DNA from: Thalassia testudinum
Taxonomy: Eukaryota; Streptophyta; Magnoliopsida; Alismatales; Hydrocharitaceae
Direction of reading: 5' to 3'
Assembly (NCBI GenBank): GCA_037157565.1
Contig: JAZHRO010000063.1
Coordinates: 151,640,501-151,704,500 of the forward strand
DNA length: 64,000 nucleotides
Position 1 is the stretch's first letter, and each line of letters starts with the position of its first letter. The translations under genes and the position numbers were made by a program. Under the pieces are notes generated by a model. The model was given only the letters and a program-made list of their open reading frames with translations, had not been told where the DNA came from and did no database searches. This document shows, in pieces, positions 32,806-43,933 of this stretch.

Positions 32806-34299
32806 ATGTATCCTTCCACTTCTTACACGCATTTCCCATCCTATCCTCCTACCACCACTTATCCCCAAGATGATTATTATTCCTACTTGACTTGTAATTA
32901 CCCACCCACTAGTCGGGATGACTTTGATTGGGGATATGAATACGGACCTCAATGTCTAGAGCCTAACCCTAGACAATAAGACTATGATTACTATCCTTCC
33001 CAGAGCTACAATGATTATAGATCTCCATCCTTTGATGATCAACCTAACTAGATCTACAACCATGAAGGATATGCTGATTATAACACTTACCTTCCCCATA
33101 ATTATGCTGAATTTAGGTTGCCACCAACCTTTAAACAACCTGAAATGACCTACTATCAAAGAGGGACCCAAGAACCTCAACATCTTGACTCCCTTAGATT
33201 TAGCCCGAACCTACCCAAACCAAAACCGAACCAGTCGGTTCAGGTGAACCAGATCCAGGATAGGGTGTTGGCTAATTTAATGAACACTATACAATCTTTA
33301 GAAGCTCAGCCAACACCATGCACTGAAGCACTAGAGCCTATGATCAAAATGATTGATGAACTTAATAGTTCTCTATTAGATTTGCTCCAAAGTGTTAGGG
33401 ATAGGGACCTGGGTGAGTTTCTTCTTGGGAAATTATCGAGGTTGAGGATGAAATTTATGGTTGCCCTAGTCAAATCTTCGGATGATTCTCAAGATGAACC
33501 CCCTTCAGGAGAGCCAATGTCAGAACCTGCTCAGGCGCCTGTTGGGGGGGATACATTTTCTGAAACAGTGGATGACCAAGTTGGGCTAGAGTAACCCATT
33601 GAGGATGAATCGATTGATTCTCCCGAGATCCCCGAGCCAGGGAATGAGGAAAAATATGTCTCTTTGGGCTAAGAAATGACAATCGATTTTGAGACATATG
33701 TAAATGAGGATCATGAATTCTTTGATTCTGAGGGTGAAGAATCTTTTGGTGAAGTCTCATTTGAACTCAAGGAAGAGGATTCTAGTGAGACAATCGAGCT
33801 CGAGGAGTCTGACAAACTATTTGATAACCCAATCATTGAAGATTATGATCATGTTGGGGCTAACTTGGATGATTCGAATCTTGATGATTCAATCAATAGC
33901 CCCATTCCTTAAACACATCATAAAAAATTGAATGATGATATTTTTGAGATCACCAAACCCAAGTCAATCCTAATTCAGCTACAATTGTTGGACTTGGGTA
34001 CTTTAGATGGGGTGTACAACGATTTGGAGGTCCCAGAAACATTGATTTCAGAGGATAGGAAGTTGGAAATAAAAATTTGGGAGGCTAATTCTGAGGGAAC
34101 TTTTATTTTGGATCTAAGGGTACCTATTGACCTGAAACCACCTATCTTCTATATGGACCCTTATAATATCTTTCATGTGCGACCCAAGCCCAGAATAAAT
34201 GATTATTTTTCTGAGCTGAATGTTAAGTGGACATCTGAAACTATTAAACCAGATCTACCTATTGTCTGCCACTTTGGGCTTGGGTTGCACACCACATAA
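32806..34299 (+). pseudogene. Unrecognised D1 ORF broken by five stops
   Basis: One reading frame runs from ATG 32806 (MYPSTSYTHFPSYPP) to the TAA at 34297-34299, about 497 codons, interrupted only by stop codons (32977, 33049, 33592, 33670, 33910) and with no frameshift seen. The N-terminal part is rich in Tyr, Pro and Asp. The middle has a helical stretch (NLMNTIQSLEAQ, MIDELNSSLLDLLQ). The C-terminal half is very acidic. I see no retrotransposon Gag, protease, RT or integrase motif. It occupies the place of the element A ORF and shares its general composition, so it may be a distant counterpart, but I cannot show homology. Confidence 0.6.
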
Positions 34300-35309
34300 T
34301 CGTTGGCCTGGCCCCACAAACACAACAACCTTCGGTTCTGGGTGATTTTCATCGAGAACCTGAGAACCACTTGACCCTGGGGCATGGGTCTGCACCATAA
34401 TCTGGTCCACGTCTGTGGACATCTTCTGTTGGCAGGTCTGAGAATCAATATTTTTATTTTGATTCTGACCCGCACTTGTGAAATCTCAATTTCTTCTTTA
34501 TATGTATGTTATGCCTAGTTGAAGGCATTAAACTTAGCGCGTGTGTATACACTCTTATCTCTGTGGAGTTGATCGGATTTTCAAGACACTCAGGTGATAT
34601 TCTATTTACTCCGCCCTTTTCATGTCTTTATTTTTACAATGAGGACTTTACATCATTTAGCCATGGGGGTGTGGATAATCAATTCCTGAATTCATTATGT
34701 TAACTCCGTAGAATTTCTTTTAGTTTCTTATAAAATTAAAAAAAAATTGAAAACTTGCAAAAGATAAATAAAAAGAAATTAGGAAAAGAGAACTTAGGCA
34801 TTTGGAAGTTATTAACTTTAGGAAATGATACGAGAGGACCTAAATACTTAAACTCTTCAGGTCTTCGGGCTTAATTAGCCTAGGTGTCCACTTAAATGTG
34901 GACTTAGTCACGAGTCCTCGCCAAGTCAATCTTATTTTAATTTGGTAAATAAATTAGGGTGATAAGTATACGACTTATCAACCCGCCCTCTAATTTGGGG
35001 GACTTTAAGCCTAAGCATCTACACACTTTTTTTTGCATTGACTCACTTTACGATGGTTTCTTCGGAAATTGGGTAGCTAATGAACTATCTAGGGTGGTAT
35101 GGCTGGCAAGTTGTTGGTGGTAACATCTCATCGGTCGGTTGTCCAGAGCCCAGTCACAAGACCATTTTCATTGTACTGCCTTTAGGTAAATCTTAGATTA
35201 GGGAAGCCACCTACTTAAAGAAAAAAAAACAAATAAAAAGAAAAAGAAAAAAATAGAAAAAGAAAGAAAAAATAAAAAAAATTAATAAACAAAACCACAC
35301 TTCACCGCA
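34300..35309 (+). other. 3' UTR of D1, truncated
   Basis: Similar to the C1 3' UTR: post-pol box 34513-34545, PPT-like box 34639-34674 (ATGAGGACTTTA then CCATGGGGGTGTGG), the repeat copy at 35098-35165, and an A-rich tract 35215-35290. It stops at LTR B2 (35310). The expected 3' PPT has been deleted. Confidence 0.7.
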
Positions 35310-35675
35310 TGATTGCATTGCAATCATACATCATAATTGACCTAAATTAGGCTAGGACTTAGCATAAATTAGGGTAATTCATGCATGCATAAGTATTATC
35401 TGCATCTTTACTACTTTCTTTTAGCTATGCATAAAATGATGCTATAATGTACTGATTAGGTGCATTATGACAATTACAGGTAATAAGCTGACCAGAAGGT
35501 AGATCAGAAGCTAAATCTGAAGCTAGAATAGCTGGTGTTGCAGTAGAGATGGAGTAGAAGACCTAGATTAGATGTAATAGATAATAATGTAAGGGAGTTA
35601 AAGTATTCTATTGAATTAAGTATGAATAAAGCAGTAAAATATGAAGAACTTAGGACCATCCTAGCCCTAGGATAG

Positions 35676-37962
35676 TGATAAATGCCAGTTTATCATCATT
35701 CTTATGCATTAAAACAAACCTAGCTCTTAGGATTTTACTCCGCAAATGGGTTTTTGGGCTGCATTTAGGCATAAAATAGGTTAGGCATGCATTGCATTTT
35801 TTATTGTCTTTTTAATATGTTTTTGTGTGTTAGGGATGTACAGATATATAGATCCCTAAAACCCTAGCACTCAAGAAGGCAAATGGTGAAGGAGAAGCCC
35901 AGACTAGCTGGAACTCAGCCTAATCCAGCTGACCTCAGCTTGATCCAGCTGACCTCAGCTTGATCCAGCTCACCATAGCTGGAACCTAGCTTACTTGAAC
36001 CAGGGTTAGCTCATCCCAGCTCCATTTAGCTAATCTCAGCTAGATGGCAGCTCAAGAGAGTTCACCTTAGCTCACCCTAGCTCAAGTCATCTCAGATCCA
36101 GCTCAACTTAGCTGAGTCTAGCTCATCTTAGCTCCCACTAGTCCACAGGGAGCTCTAGCTAGCTCAGCTAAGTTGACAGGAGTTCACCCCAGCTCAGATC
36201 CAGCTACATCCAGCTCCACTCAGCTCCAGCCAGCTGAAGAAGAATTCATCCCAGATCAGGAAGCTCAAGTCCAGCTCCCAGGGACTCAACTTAGCTCAAC
36301 TCAGTTGAGCTAAGCTACCTTAGCTGCCTCAACCAGCTTGATTCTCCCCGGGAGCACCAGACCTAGCTCACCTCAGCTTATTTTGGTAGAAGCTAGCTCA
36401 CTTTAGCTTGGCTTAGCAACTAGCAAAGAACTAGCAAGCTAAGCCAGCTAGAGTAGCCCCATGCCAGCCTCTTCAGCAGCAGCCAGCTCTAGCTCCAGCT
36501 CCAGCTCCAGACTTCTCCTCCTCAGCTCCTCCCTCCAAACCCTAGCTCCAACACCTTCTCCTCTACCCCTCCATTAGCTTAGCTTAGCTTAGCTTATCTT
36601 AGCTAACAACCAGCTCCTTGGCCATCCACCACCTTCAAAGTCAACCCTAGTTAGCTTCACCAACTTAAGCCTACTTAAGCTAGCTACTCTACTCAAGTTG
36701 GCGCCACCTCCTAGCCATCCCTTCACCCCATTATCTCCACCAAAAGACACCTTAAGTTGGCGCCAAAAAATACCCCTAACCACCTCTATATTGGCGCCAA
36801 CTTTCAGCCCTTAATCCACCCTACACCTACCCACATAAGCCATCCTAGCCATCCACCTAACCCCCCTTCTAGAATCCTTCTTGGCGCCAACTTAGACCCT
36901 CTTCTAGAAGCCATTTTGGCACCAATATCAAGGGGTGTCAACCCCCATAACTACCCCCTTGGTGCCTCTTAAGGTGGCGCCAAACACCCTTGGCCATTGG
37001 ATCCTTAACCACCTCCATCATTCCATCTTGGCCCTCCATTTCAAGGGACACCTTAGCCCCCTTCCTATTCTATAAAAACCCACCACCTACCACCTTTTGG
37101 GGGCATCCTCCCTTAGTGTATTTTTCTACCTACATCCACCTATACCTACACCCAAGGAGAAGGAGTAGAGAAGGAGATTAAAGGGGCACACCACCAGCCC
37201 TTTTGGTGCCTTCTTCTCCCCACTCTCTTCAACTTGGGCCATGCCAAGGAGGAGGACTCTTCCACTTCAAGGAGGACGGCCAGGCAAGGGAGAAGGACCT
37301 AGGGTGGACGTCCACCCTTGGAGAGAAGCTTAGGGCACGCCCCCTTAGGGCTTGCCTTGGAGGACATCACCTTGGCGGAGCACTGCAAGGAAGGAGTTGA
37401 AGGACTCTTTTCAAGATTGGGAGCCACCAACCTTGGAGCAAGAAGCCCTCTTCTTCACCATCTATCTAGAGGATTTGTGTTTTCTTTTCTTATTTGCATT
37501 TTTCTAGTAGTACAAGCTTTCCTCTACTAGGCCTTTTGTAAAACACTTTATCAATTATCTAGTTGCCTTCTTTGCATTTCTTGTTTGCATTTCTATTAGC
37601 TTATTTTCAGCATTCTTCACTCCCTCTCCCTAATTATTCTAGGCCTCCACTTGCCTAGAGTGAGCTTAGGGAGAGGCTCTACTTGCCACATAGAAGTAGT
37701 ATTTAAATTGAAGTGTAAATCACTTTTTCCGCCATCAGTTCGCATGTTGCCTTAGCTTAAAAACAAAAAAAAAATGATATATTGAAAAAAATACCAAAAA
37801 GAAAGTTGAGATTTATTCCGAGCAAGAGAATCAATTTTGCAACCATATTGCCTCCTTGGACGACCTTAGATACTCCCCTATCTAGGAATATAAATTTAAG
37901 AGCGAAAGCGGATTTACGCGTTACAACGACGTATTTTAACAAACCGCGTATTTTCGTTATCA
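35676..37962 (+). repeat. Solo LTR A3 (family A, +)
   Basis: 2287 bp from TGATAAATGCC to GTTATCA, flanked by a perfect TSD GATAG (35671-35675 and 37963-37967). LTR B2 is continuous when it is removed. It keeps the AGCT array (35900-36610), three perfect TTGGCGCCAA sites (36757, 36791, 36881), TATAAAAA (37071) and the 16-bp palindrome (37302-37317). Confidence 0.96.
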
Positions 37963-38053
37963 GATAGCCTAGAAGCTTCCCCAAGCTTAGCCACCCTTAG
38001 ATTAGGTCATTGCACCCTAGGAAACCTTAAAACCATAATTCCAACCTCTATCT

Positions 38054-38284
38054 GGACATCCAAATTAGTTATAGGACGTCCAGAACCCTTAGCCAACCCC
38101 CGCACACCTTAAACCCACTTCCGCAGTGTTATTGGACGTCCAGACACTTGGTCAGACGTCCAATTTCTGCAGAATAACAAAGACAGAAACTAGAATCCCT
38201 TTTGACTCTGATTGGACATCCAGACAACAAGTTTGGACTTCTAATTTTTTACTATAAGACGTCTGACATTTTTATTGGACGTCT
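38054..38284 (+). promoter_or_regulatory. Phased GACGTC-type dyad array in LTR B2
   Basis: GGACRTCC-type palindromes start at 38054, 38074, 38134, 38154, 38214, 38235, 38257 and 38277. Pairs are about 20 bp apart, and pair starts repeat every 80 bp for the first three pairs. GACGTC is the plant bZIP C-box core. Function is inferred. Confidence 0.5.
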
Positions 38285-38418
38285 GGAACTGCTCTCCAGT
38301 TCCTATTTTGAGATTCATGCCTTGATCTTGGATCAATAGGTCCTAAACCCAATTCCAACCCCATAGAAACCTAAATTAAGGTGCCTTAACCCTAGTACAT
38401 CACCTCTACACCTCCTTA

Positions 38419-39005
38419 AGGACCTAATTAGGTCCTCACTAAACCTAATTGACTTGGATCCTAGTCAATTCCATTAGCCTATTCAATTGGACTCATTGAG
38501 TACAATTGAGCCCTGATCTCAGCACACACTATCCAATTGGACTCAATGAGAGTCCAATTGACCTAGACCTGACTTAATTGAGTTATTTTACTCTCAATTA
38601 AGTTTTCACACACCCAATTAAACTTGTATTAAGTTTAATTTCACTTTACCTTTGTGAATTAGGGTTTACAACCCTAATTTGAGACCTACCTTGACCTAAA
38701 CCCATTAGAACTTAACCTAATCAACCTAGCCACCTAAGTTTCGACCCACACGCACCCACACACACCATCCACATGAAAAGTACCTAGCCTAGATTTCTCT
38801 AGAACTCTTTACCATGTGTTGTTGTTTTGGTTGCTAAAATTAGCAACCAAGAGCCATTCAATTTTTAGATCCACATTTGGTGGATCTAAAAACCACCATC
38901 CATCCTCTCTCTCTCACTTTCCCAAAAGCTCCCAGCATAGGTCTCTCTAGAGAATTCCACAATTCTCTAGAGAGCTTCCCTTAGGTCTATCAAAAGACCT
39001 AAGGG
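38419..39005 (+). other. Train of eleven stem-loops in LTR B2
   Basis: Inverted repeats in order: 38419-38436 (AGGACCTAATTAGGTCCT), 38447-38470, 38483-38509 (one mismatch), 38534-38560, 38572-38603, 38616-38640, 38657-38679, 38827-38850, 38862-38892, 38943-38974 and 38978-39005. Arms are 8-14 bp and all but one perfect, with loops of 0-10 nt. Most recur in B3. Confidence 0.75.
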
Positions 39006-39686
39006 GTGGCCATTTGCACCCATCTATTTCTTGGCATTATTCACTTCCATTTAGGTTAGCTACATTCACTTCCACTCGACCTCCATGAGTTTCTCACCAT
39101 GGCTACCACCATCTCCATGCCAGGATGCGGGATCACCTCTCCAACCTCTCTCTAAGGGTCAGCCTAAGCACCATTGGCCACCCCTCCTCCTCTCAACCAC
39201 TCAAAGGCCATCGGAGACCACCTCCAAATGCACTTATTTCTGCTAGATTAGTAACTAGTACATAGTTTACATGATTTTATTTACTTAGTAATATAGCTCT
39301 TTACTCTCCCCCAATGATGCATGCAAAATCCCCCCGTAGATTCCTGTATGCGATCGTTTTCTGTTAGCTAGATTGATGTTTTTAAGCTTTCTTCTATAAG
39401 CTTTCCTCTAGTTCCTTGTTGCAAACACTCTCTTGAATGAATGAAAGAAATTTTTCTGTATATATATATATCTATATATGTCTATGTGTTGAGAATCACC
39501 ATGAGCTTATTGCAATATATTTGGTGTGATTAAAGTTGCCTGCTTTTAACTTCTGATATTCTTGCAACTAAGCATGTCATGCTTAAATACGTAATAACCA
39601 TAAACCGTCATGCGATTTTAAGTAGAGCAAAAAAGAGAATGATTTCAGATTTGCATAAACGACTGCTAGAGACGAATGACTGGGAC

Positions 39687-41052
39687 TCATATTATAAATA
39701 TTGCATAGCATGCATCATTCTGCATTTAGAGTAGTTGTATATAATTTAGGTTATTTGCATCCTTTTTGTAGTCAGGAGAAAAGGATATTTATTTCAGAGC
39801 CTTGGATTAACGATCCAACCGTACGGATCTGATTAAGACGACGATCAGAGTCCAACGCCTTGGAAATCGCCTCGATCGGAGTCCCATAGCACCATATGCA
39901 ATCCAAGGAAGATCAATGGTTGAGGGGCTAGGTGACATAATCCAGAGTGTCAAATGACAAATCCGATAGTACGAATGGATTCGGGTTGACGATCGTAGCC
40001 CAACAACAAGAAAATCGACTCAATCTGACCTCTGTAGCATCCCCTACAAAGGAAAGAAGATGGACAACCTAGATTACGCCACGTGGCGCAACCCAGGCCG
40101 CTCATGTGCATGCATGCACCACCGCATGTGTACAGCAGCGCGGGTGCACGGGTGTGCCCGGAGGCATGCACGAGCAAGCGCAGCAGCGTGCACTGCAGCG
40201 TAGTGTGCATGTGGAGGCAGCAACGCATATTGCGCATGCATGCACGACAAGGGTGCGTACAGCGGCACTAACACAGTGGCCGCGTGGGTGCATGGGCTAT
40301 CTTCATCGACGTTTGTAGCAGATCTTCAGCGTCGTTTATGACCATCACTAAATGTCCTCTATACAAATTTGATTCTTTCCTCCACTAGAAAAGGACCCCT
40401 ACCCCTCCCATTTTTCTTCATCTCTTCCTTTCTTCCTCTCACTACCTCCAAGGCTCTAGAGAGAGTTTGTCCCAAGCTTGGGATGCTCCTTTAGAGTAGA
40501 AATTCGAATAGCTTTCCCTCCCTTCATCCCTATTCGTGAAGCATCCTGTGGCCATCTTCTCACCGCCCTTCGAGAAGAAGATCCTCGTCGCAACGTCATC
40601 TTGCCCCATCCTCCATCCTCCAGCTCCACCCTCCTTCATTCCACTCCTCACCACTTTCCTCCAGGCGTCGTCAGAGCGAGTCATCCTCCGAGCAACCATT
40701 GAGGGGGATTTCTCTCACCCCATTCTATCTTTTTACACTTTCATAGTGTAGATTTTCCACTTTTGTAGTTGTAACAAACAATTCTTGATAAATAGATGAT
40801 TGTTTCTCTCTCTCTCTCTCTCCACCTCTCTCTCTTATATTTTTGCAAGTAGATAAAGTTTTCGTCAACCTAATCTCTTGCTTGTTAAAAATACTAAAAA
40901 ATTTAGAAAAGATAAAAATGACCAAAAAGAAATAAAATTGAAGCATGGATTTCATAAAACCAAATGTTCACCTCCCTGTGTCCGACCTGGGACTCACTTT
41001 TCGAGTTTTGGTATAAATTTTATTTGACCACATGTTTTGCAACTACGACGAC
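39687..41052 (+). repeat. 3' LTR of D1, 5'-truncated, left part
   Basis: Matches the D1 5' LTR from TTATAAATATTGCATAGC on, so about the first 75 bp are lost. It has no inverted segment of the kind seen in the 5' LTR; CACCGCCCTTCG (40562) runs straight into AGAAGAAGATCC. It is interrupted at 41053 by B3 and completed at 43362-43413. Confidence 0.85.
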
Positions 41053-43361
41053 TGACAAACCTATTTTCGCACGTATTGAAATCGTCGGAAATCATAGTAT
41101 AATCTTACTAAAACACTTGTTAAAAAATGATTTTGTAAAGTTAACGAGACTTGAGTCCCGGTTGTTCATCTCTAGGAGGCGTTTATGCAAATCTGAATTC
41201 GATCTTTTTTGCTCTAGTTGTTTAAAATCGCGCGTCGGTTTCTAATTGTCAGATCATTGTTTGGCCACTTTCATTATGAACCCTAATTATGTGCGTATGT
41301 GTTAGATAGATGACAAATGTGAAAGTGTGAGTTTCAGTATGCACGATTCTAGTTATGTGGTGGCTGTTTACGGAAAATGCGCTAATAGTTAGATCCTGAA
41401 TATTTTCAGGTGCCGACATGCTGGTTGCAATTGATAATAGTTAAAAATAAGCAACTTTAATCACACAAAATATATTGCAATAAGCACATGGTGATTCTCA
41501 ACACATAAATAAATAAATATGTATATATAGAAAAAGATCTTTCATTAATTCATCATGGTGTTTGCAACTTGAAACTCGTGGAAAGCTTATAGAGGAATGC
41601 TTGAAAACATCAATCTAGCTAACAGAAAACGATCGCATACAGGAATCTATAGGGGGATTTTGCATGCATCATTGGGGGAGAGTAAAGAGCTACACTACTA
41701 AGCAATAATTAAAGCATGTAAACTATGAAGAACTAAGCTACTAATCTAGTGGAAATAAGGGCATTCAGAGGTGGGCTCCGATGGCCTTTGAGTTGGTTGA
41801 GAGGAGGAGGGCGGCCAATGGTGCTTAGGCCAGCCCTTGGAGAGAGGTTGAGGTGGTGATCCAACATCTTGGCATGGAGATGGTGGTGGCCATGGTGATG
41901 CTACTCGTGGAGATGGAGTGGAGGTGGATGTAGCTAAACTAAATGGAAGCCAAGAGTGAATGGGTGCAAATGGCCACCCCTTAGGTCTTTTTATTGACCT
42001 AAGGGAAGATATCTAGAGAATTATGGAATTCTCTAGAGAGGCCTATGGTGGGAGCTCATGGGAGAGTGAGTGAGAGAGGATGGATGGTGGATTTTAGATC
42101 CACCAAATGCAGATCTAAAAATTGAATGGCTCTTGGTTGCTAATTTTAGCAACCAAGGCAACAACACATGGTAGAGAGTTCTAGAGAACTCTAGGCCAGG
42201 TATTTTCATGTGGATGGTGTGTGTGGGTGTGTGTGGGTCGAAACTTAGGTGGATAGGTTGATTAGGTTAGGTTCTAGTGGGTTTTGATCAAGGTAGGTCT
42301 CAAATTAGGGTTGTAAACCCTAATTCACTAAGGTAAAGTGCAATTAAACTTAATACAAGTTTAATTTGGTTTGTGAAAACTTAATTAGGAGTAAAATAAC
42401 TCAATTAAGTCAGGTCTAGGTCAATTGGATAGTGTGTGCTAAGATCAGGGCTCAATTGGACTTAATGAGTCCAATTGAATAGGCTGATGGAATTAACTAA
42501 GATCCAAGTCAATTAGGTTTAGTGAGGATGTAATTAGGTCCTTAGGGAGGTCTAGGGGTGATGTACTAGGGTTAGGGCATATTAATTTAGGTTCCTATGG
42601 GGTTGGAATTGGGTTTAGAGACCTAGAGATCCAAGATCAAGGCATGAATCTCAAAATAGGAATTGGAGAGCAGTTCCAGACGTCCAATAAAAGTGTCAGA
42701 CATCTTATAGTGAAAAATCAGAAGTCAGGACTTGTTGTCTGGACGTCCAATCAGAGTCAGTAGGGATTCTAGTTTTTATCTTTGTTATTCTATAGAAATT
42801 GGACGTCTGACCAAGTGTTTGGACGTCCAATAACACTGAAAAAGTGGGTTCATGGTGTGCGGGAGTTGTCTAAGTGTTCTGGACGTCCTATAACTTATCT
42901 GGACGTCCAAATAGAGGTTGGAATTTTGGTTTTAAGGTTTCCTAGGGTGCGGTGACCTAATCTAAGGGTGGCTAAGGCTTGGTGAAGCTTTTAGGCTGTC
43001 CTAGGGCTAGGATGGTCCTAAGTTCTTCATATTTTACTGCTTTATTCCTACTTAATAGAATAGCATACCTTAACTCCCTTACATTATTATCTATTACATC
43101 TAATCTAGGTCATCTACTCCAGCTCTACTGCAACACCAATTATTCCAGCTTTAGATCCAACTTCCGATCTACCTTCTGGTCAGCTAATTAACTGTAATTG
43201 TCATAATGCACCTAATCAGTATATTATAGCATTATTTTATGCATAGCTAAAAGAAAATAGTAAGGATGCAAGTAATGCTTATGCATGCATGAAATACCCT
43301 AACTTATGCTAAGTGCTAGCCTAATTTATGTCAATTATGACCTATGATTGCTGTGCAATCA
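41053..43361 (-). repeat. Solo LTR B3 (family B, minus strand)
   Basis: 2309 bp from TGACAAACC to GTGCAATCA on the + strand, the reverse of B2. The left flank is ACGAC (41048-41052); the right flank is ATGGT (43362-43366), followed by GGGTTACTCG, which resumes LTR D. The 5-bp spacing fits a TSD decayed by three transitions. Dyads GGACGTCY start at 42741, 42801, 42821, 42881 and 42901. The stem-loops are conserved (for example 42132-42157 with 12-bp arms). Confidence 0.9.
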
Positions 43362-43413
43362 ATGGTGGGTTACTCGTAACCCTGGTTTCAAACTCGCGAA
43401 ACACGTGCGACCA
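43362..43413 (+). repeat. 3' LTR of D1, terminal piece
   Basis: GGGTTACTCGTAACCCTGG through GTGCGACCA completes LTR D after B3. It is followed by the TSD GTCAC (43414-43418). Confidence 0.88.
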
Positions 43414-43418
43414 GTCAC

Positions 43419-43928
43419 CTTGGGGCCATCTTCCCACCTCCATTCCTGTAGCAAATCATCTCTGCCTTCTCACCTCCATTTCGGAGCCACGCTGAAGCTT
43501 TCCTCTACCCAACATCCTCCCTCTTCTCACCTCCGTTGTCCTGCTTCCCAACTCCTTCGTCCAAGCTTCCGCTAGGTGCCATCGTCTCACCGAACAGCTG
43601 CTTCGGGAGATTTCCTCTAGCTCCTTTACTCTTTTATGCTTTCATAGTTTATTGTAATTGACATTCATGCAATATATCACCTTTGATTCCATCTCTCTTG
43701 TGATTGCTTGTCATTTTGTTTCAAAAACAAAATAATAAAAAAACCACTAAACACCAAAAAGAAATAAATCGAAGCGTGGTTTCCATACAAAGTAAATGTC
43801 GCCTCCTTGTGTTCAACCCGAGACTCCCTTGGAGTTTCGATATAAATTATATTTGATTATGAGTTTTGCAACTACAACGATGGGTTACTCGTAACCCTGA
43901 TTTCAAACACGTGAAACCTAAGCGATCA
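43419..43928 (+). repeat. 3' LTR of C1, right part
   Basis: Continues C1's 3' LTR after D1: CTTGGGGCCATCTTCCCACC aligns with 18480 on in the 5' LTR, through the terminus GCGATCA. It is followed by CCTGA, the TSD. Confidence 0.9.
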
Positions 43929-43933
43929 CCTGA

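Larger units (their letters stand above)
35310..39689 (+). repeat. LTR B2 (family B, +), split by solo LTR A3 and truncated at its right end
   Basis: Starts TGATTGCATTGCAATCAT within the D1 3' UTR (left TSD candidate CCGCA, 35305-35309). It is interrupted at 35676 by A3, resumes at 37968, and ends at about 39687, where it joins D1's 3' LTR through TCAT. Compared with B3 it lacks about the last 140 bp. Notable contents: GACGTC dyads (38054-38284), a run of stem-loops (38419-39005), and a (TA)n tract near 39461. Confidence 0.88.
28198..43413 (+). mobile_element. Element D1: non-autonomous LTR element inside C1's 3' LTR
   Basis: Flanked by a perfect TSD GTCAC (28193-28197 and 43414-43418); the C1 LTR is continuous when D1 is removed. 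Contents: 5' LTR, primer-binding site, leader (interrupted by solo LTR D3), an unrecognised ORF (32806-34299), 3' UTR, and a 3' LTR damaged by a deletion and by LTR insertions B2 and B3. No RT or integrase sequence is seen. Confidence 0.9.
17419..43928 (+). mobile_element. Element C1: old Athila-type element split by D1
   Basis: 5' LTR 17419-18991, primer-binding site 18995-19012, decayed gag and pol (20328 to about 26044), PPT 27273-27284, 3' LTR 27285-28197 plus 43419-43928. It is flanked by CCTGG (17414-17418) and CCTGA (43929-43933), a 5-bp TSD with one change. The flanks are contiguous D2 3' UTR sequence, so the insertion site is well defined. The LTRs differ at roughly one base in ten over the part I aligned, so it is old. 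Confidence 0.9.

Noticed and set aside
35860..35880. Telomere-like CCCTAAA strings scattered in several LTRs
   Set aside because: Only single or double units in AT-rich sequence; no array.
38419..39005. MicroRNA precursors for the LTR B hairpins
   Set aside because: Arms are 8-14 bp, too short for plant miRNA stems; a chain of small hairpins fits better.
41048..43366. Treating the B3 flanks as unrelated (no TSD)
   Set aside because: ACGAC and ATGGT differ at three sites, all transitions, and LTR D resumes exactly five bases after B3, so a decayed TSD is the better reading.
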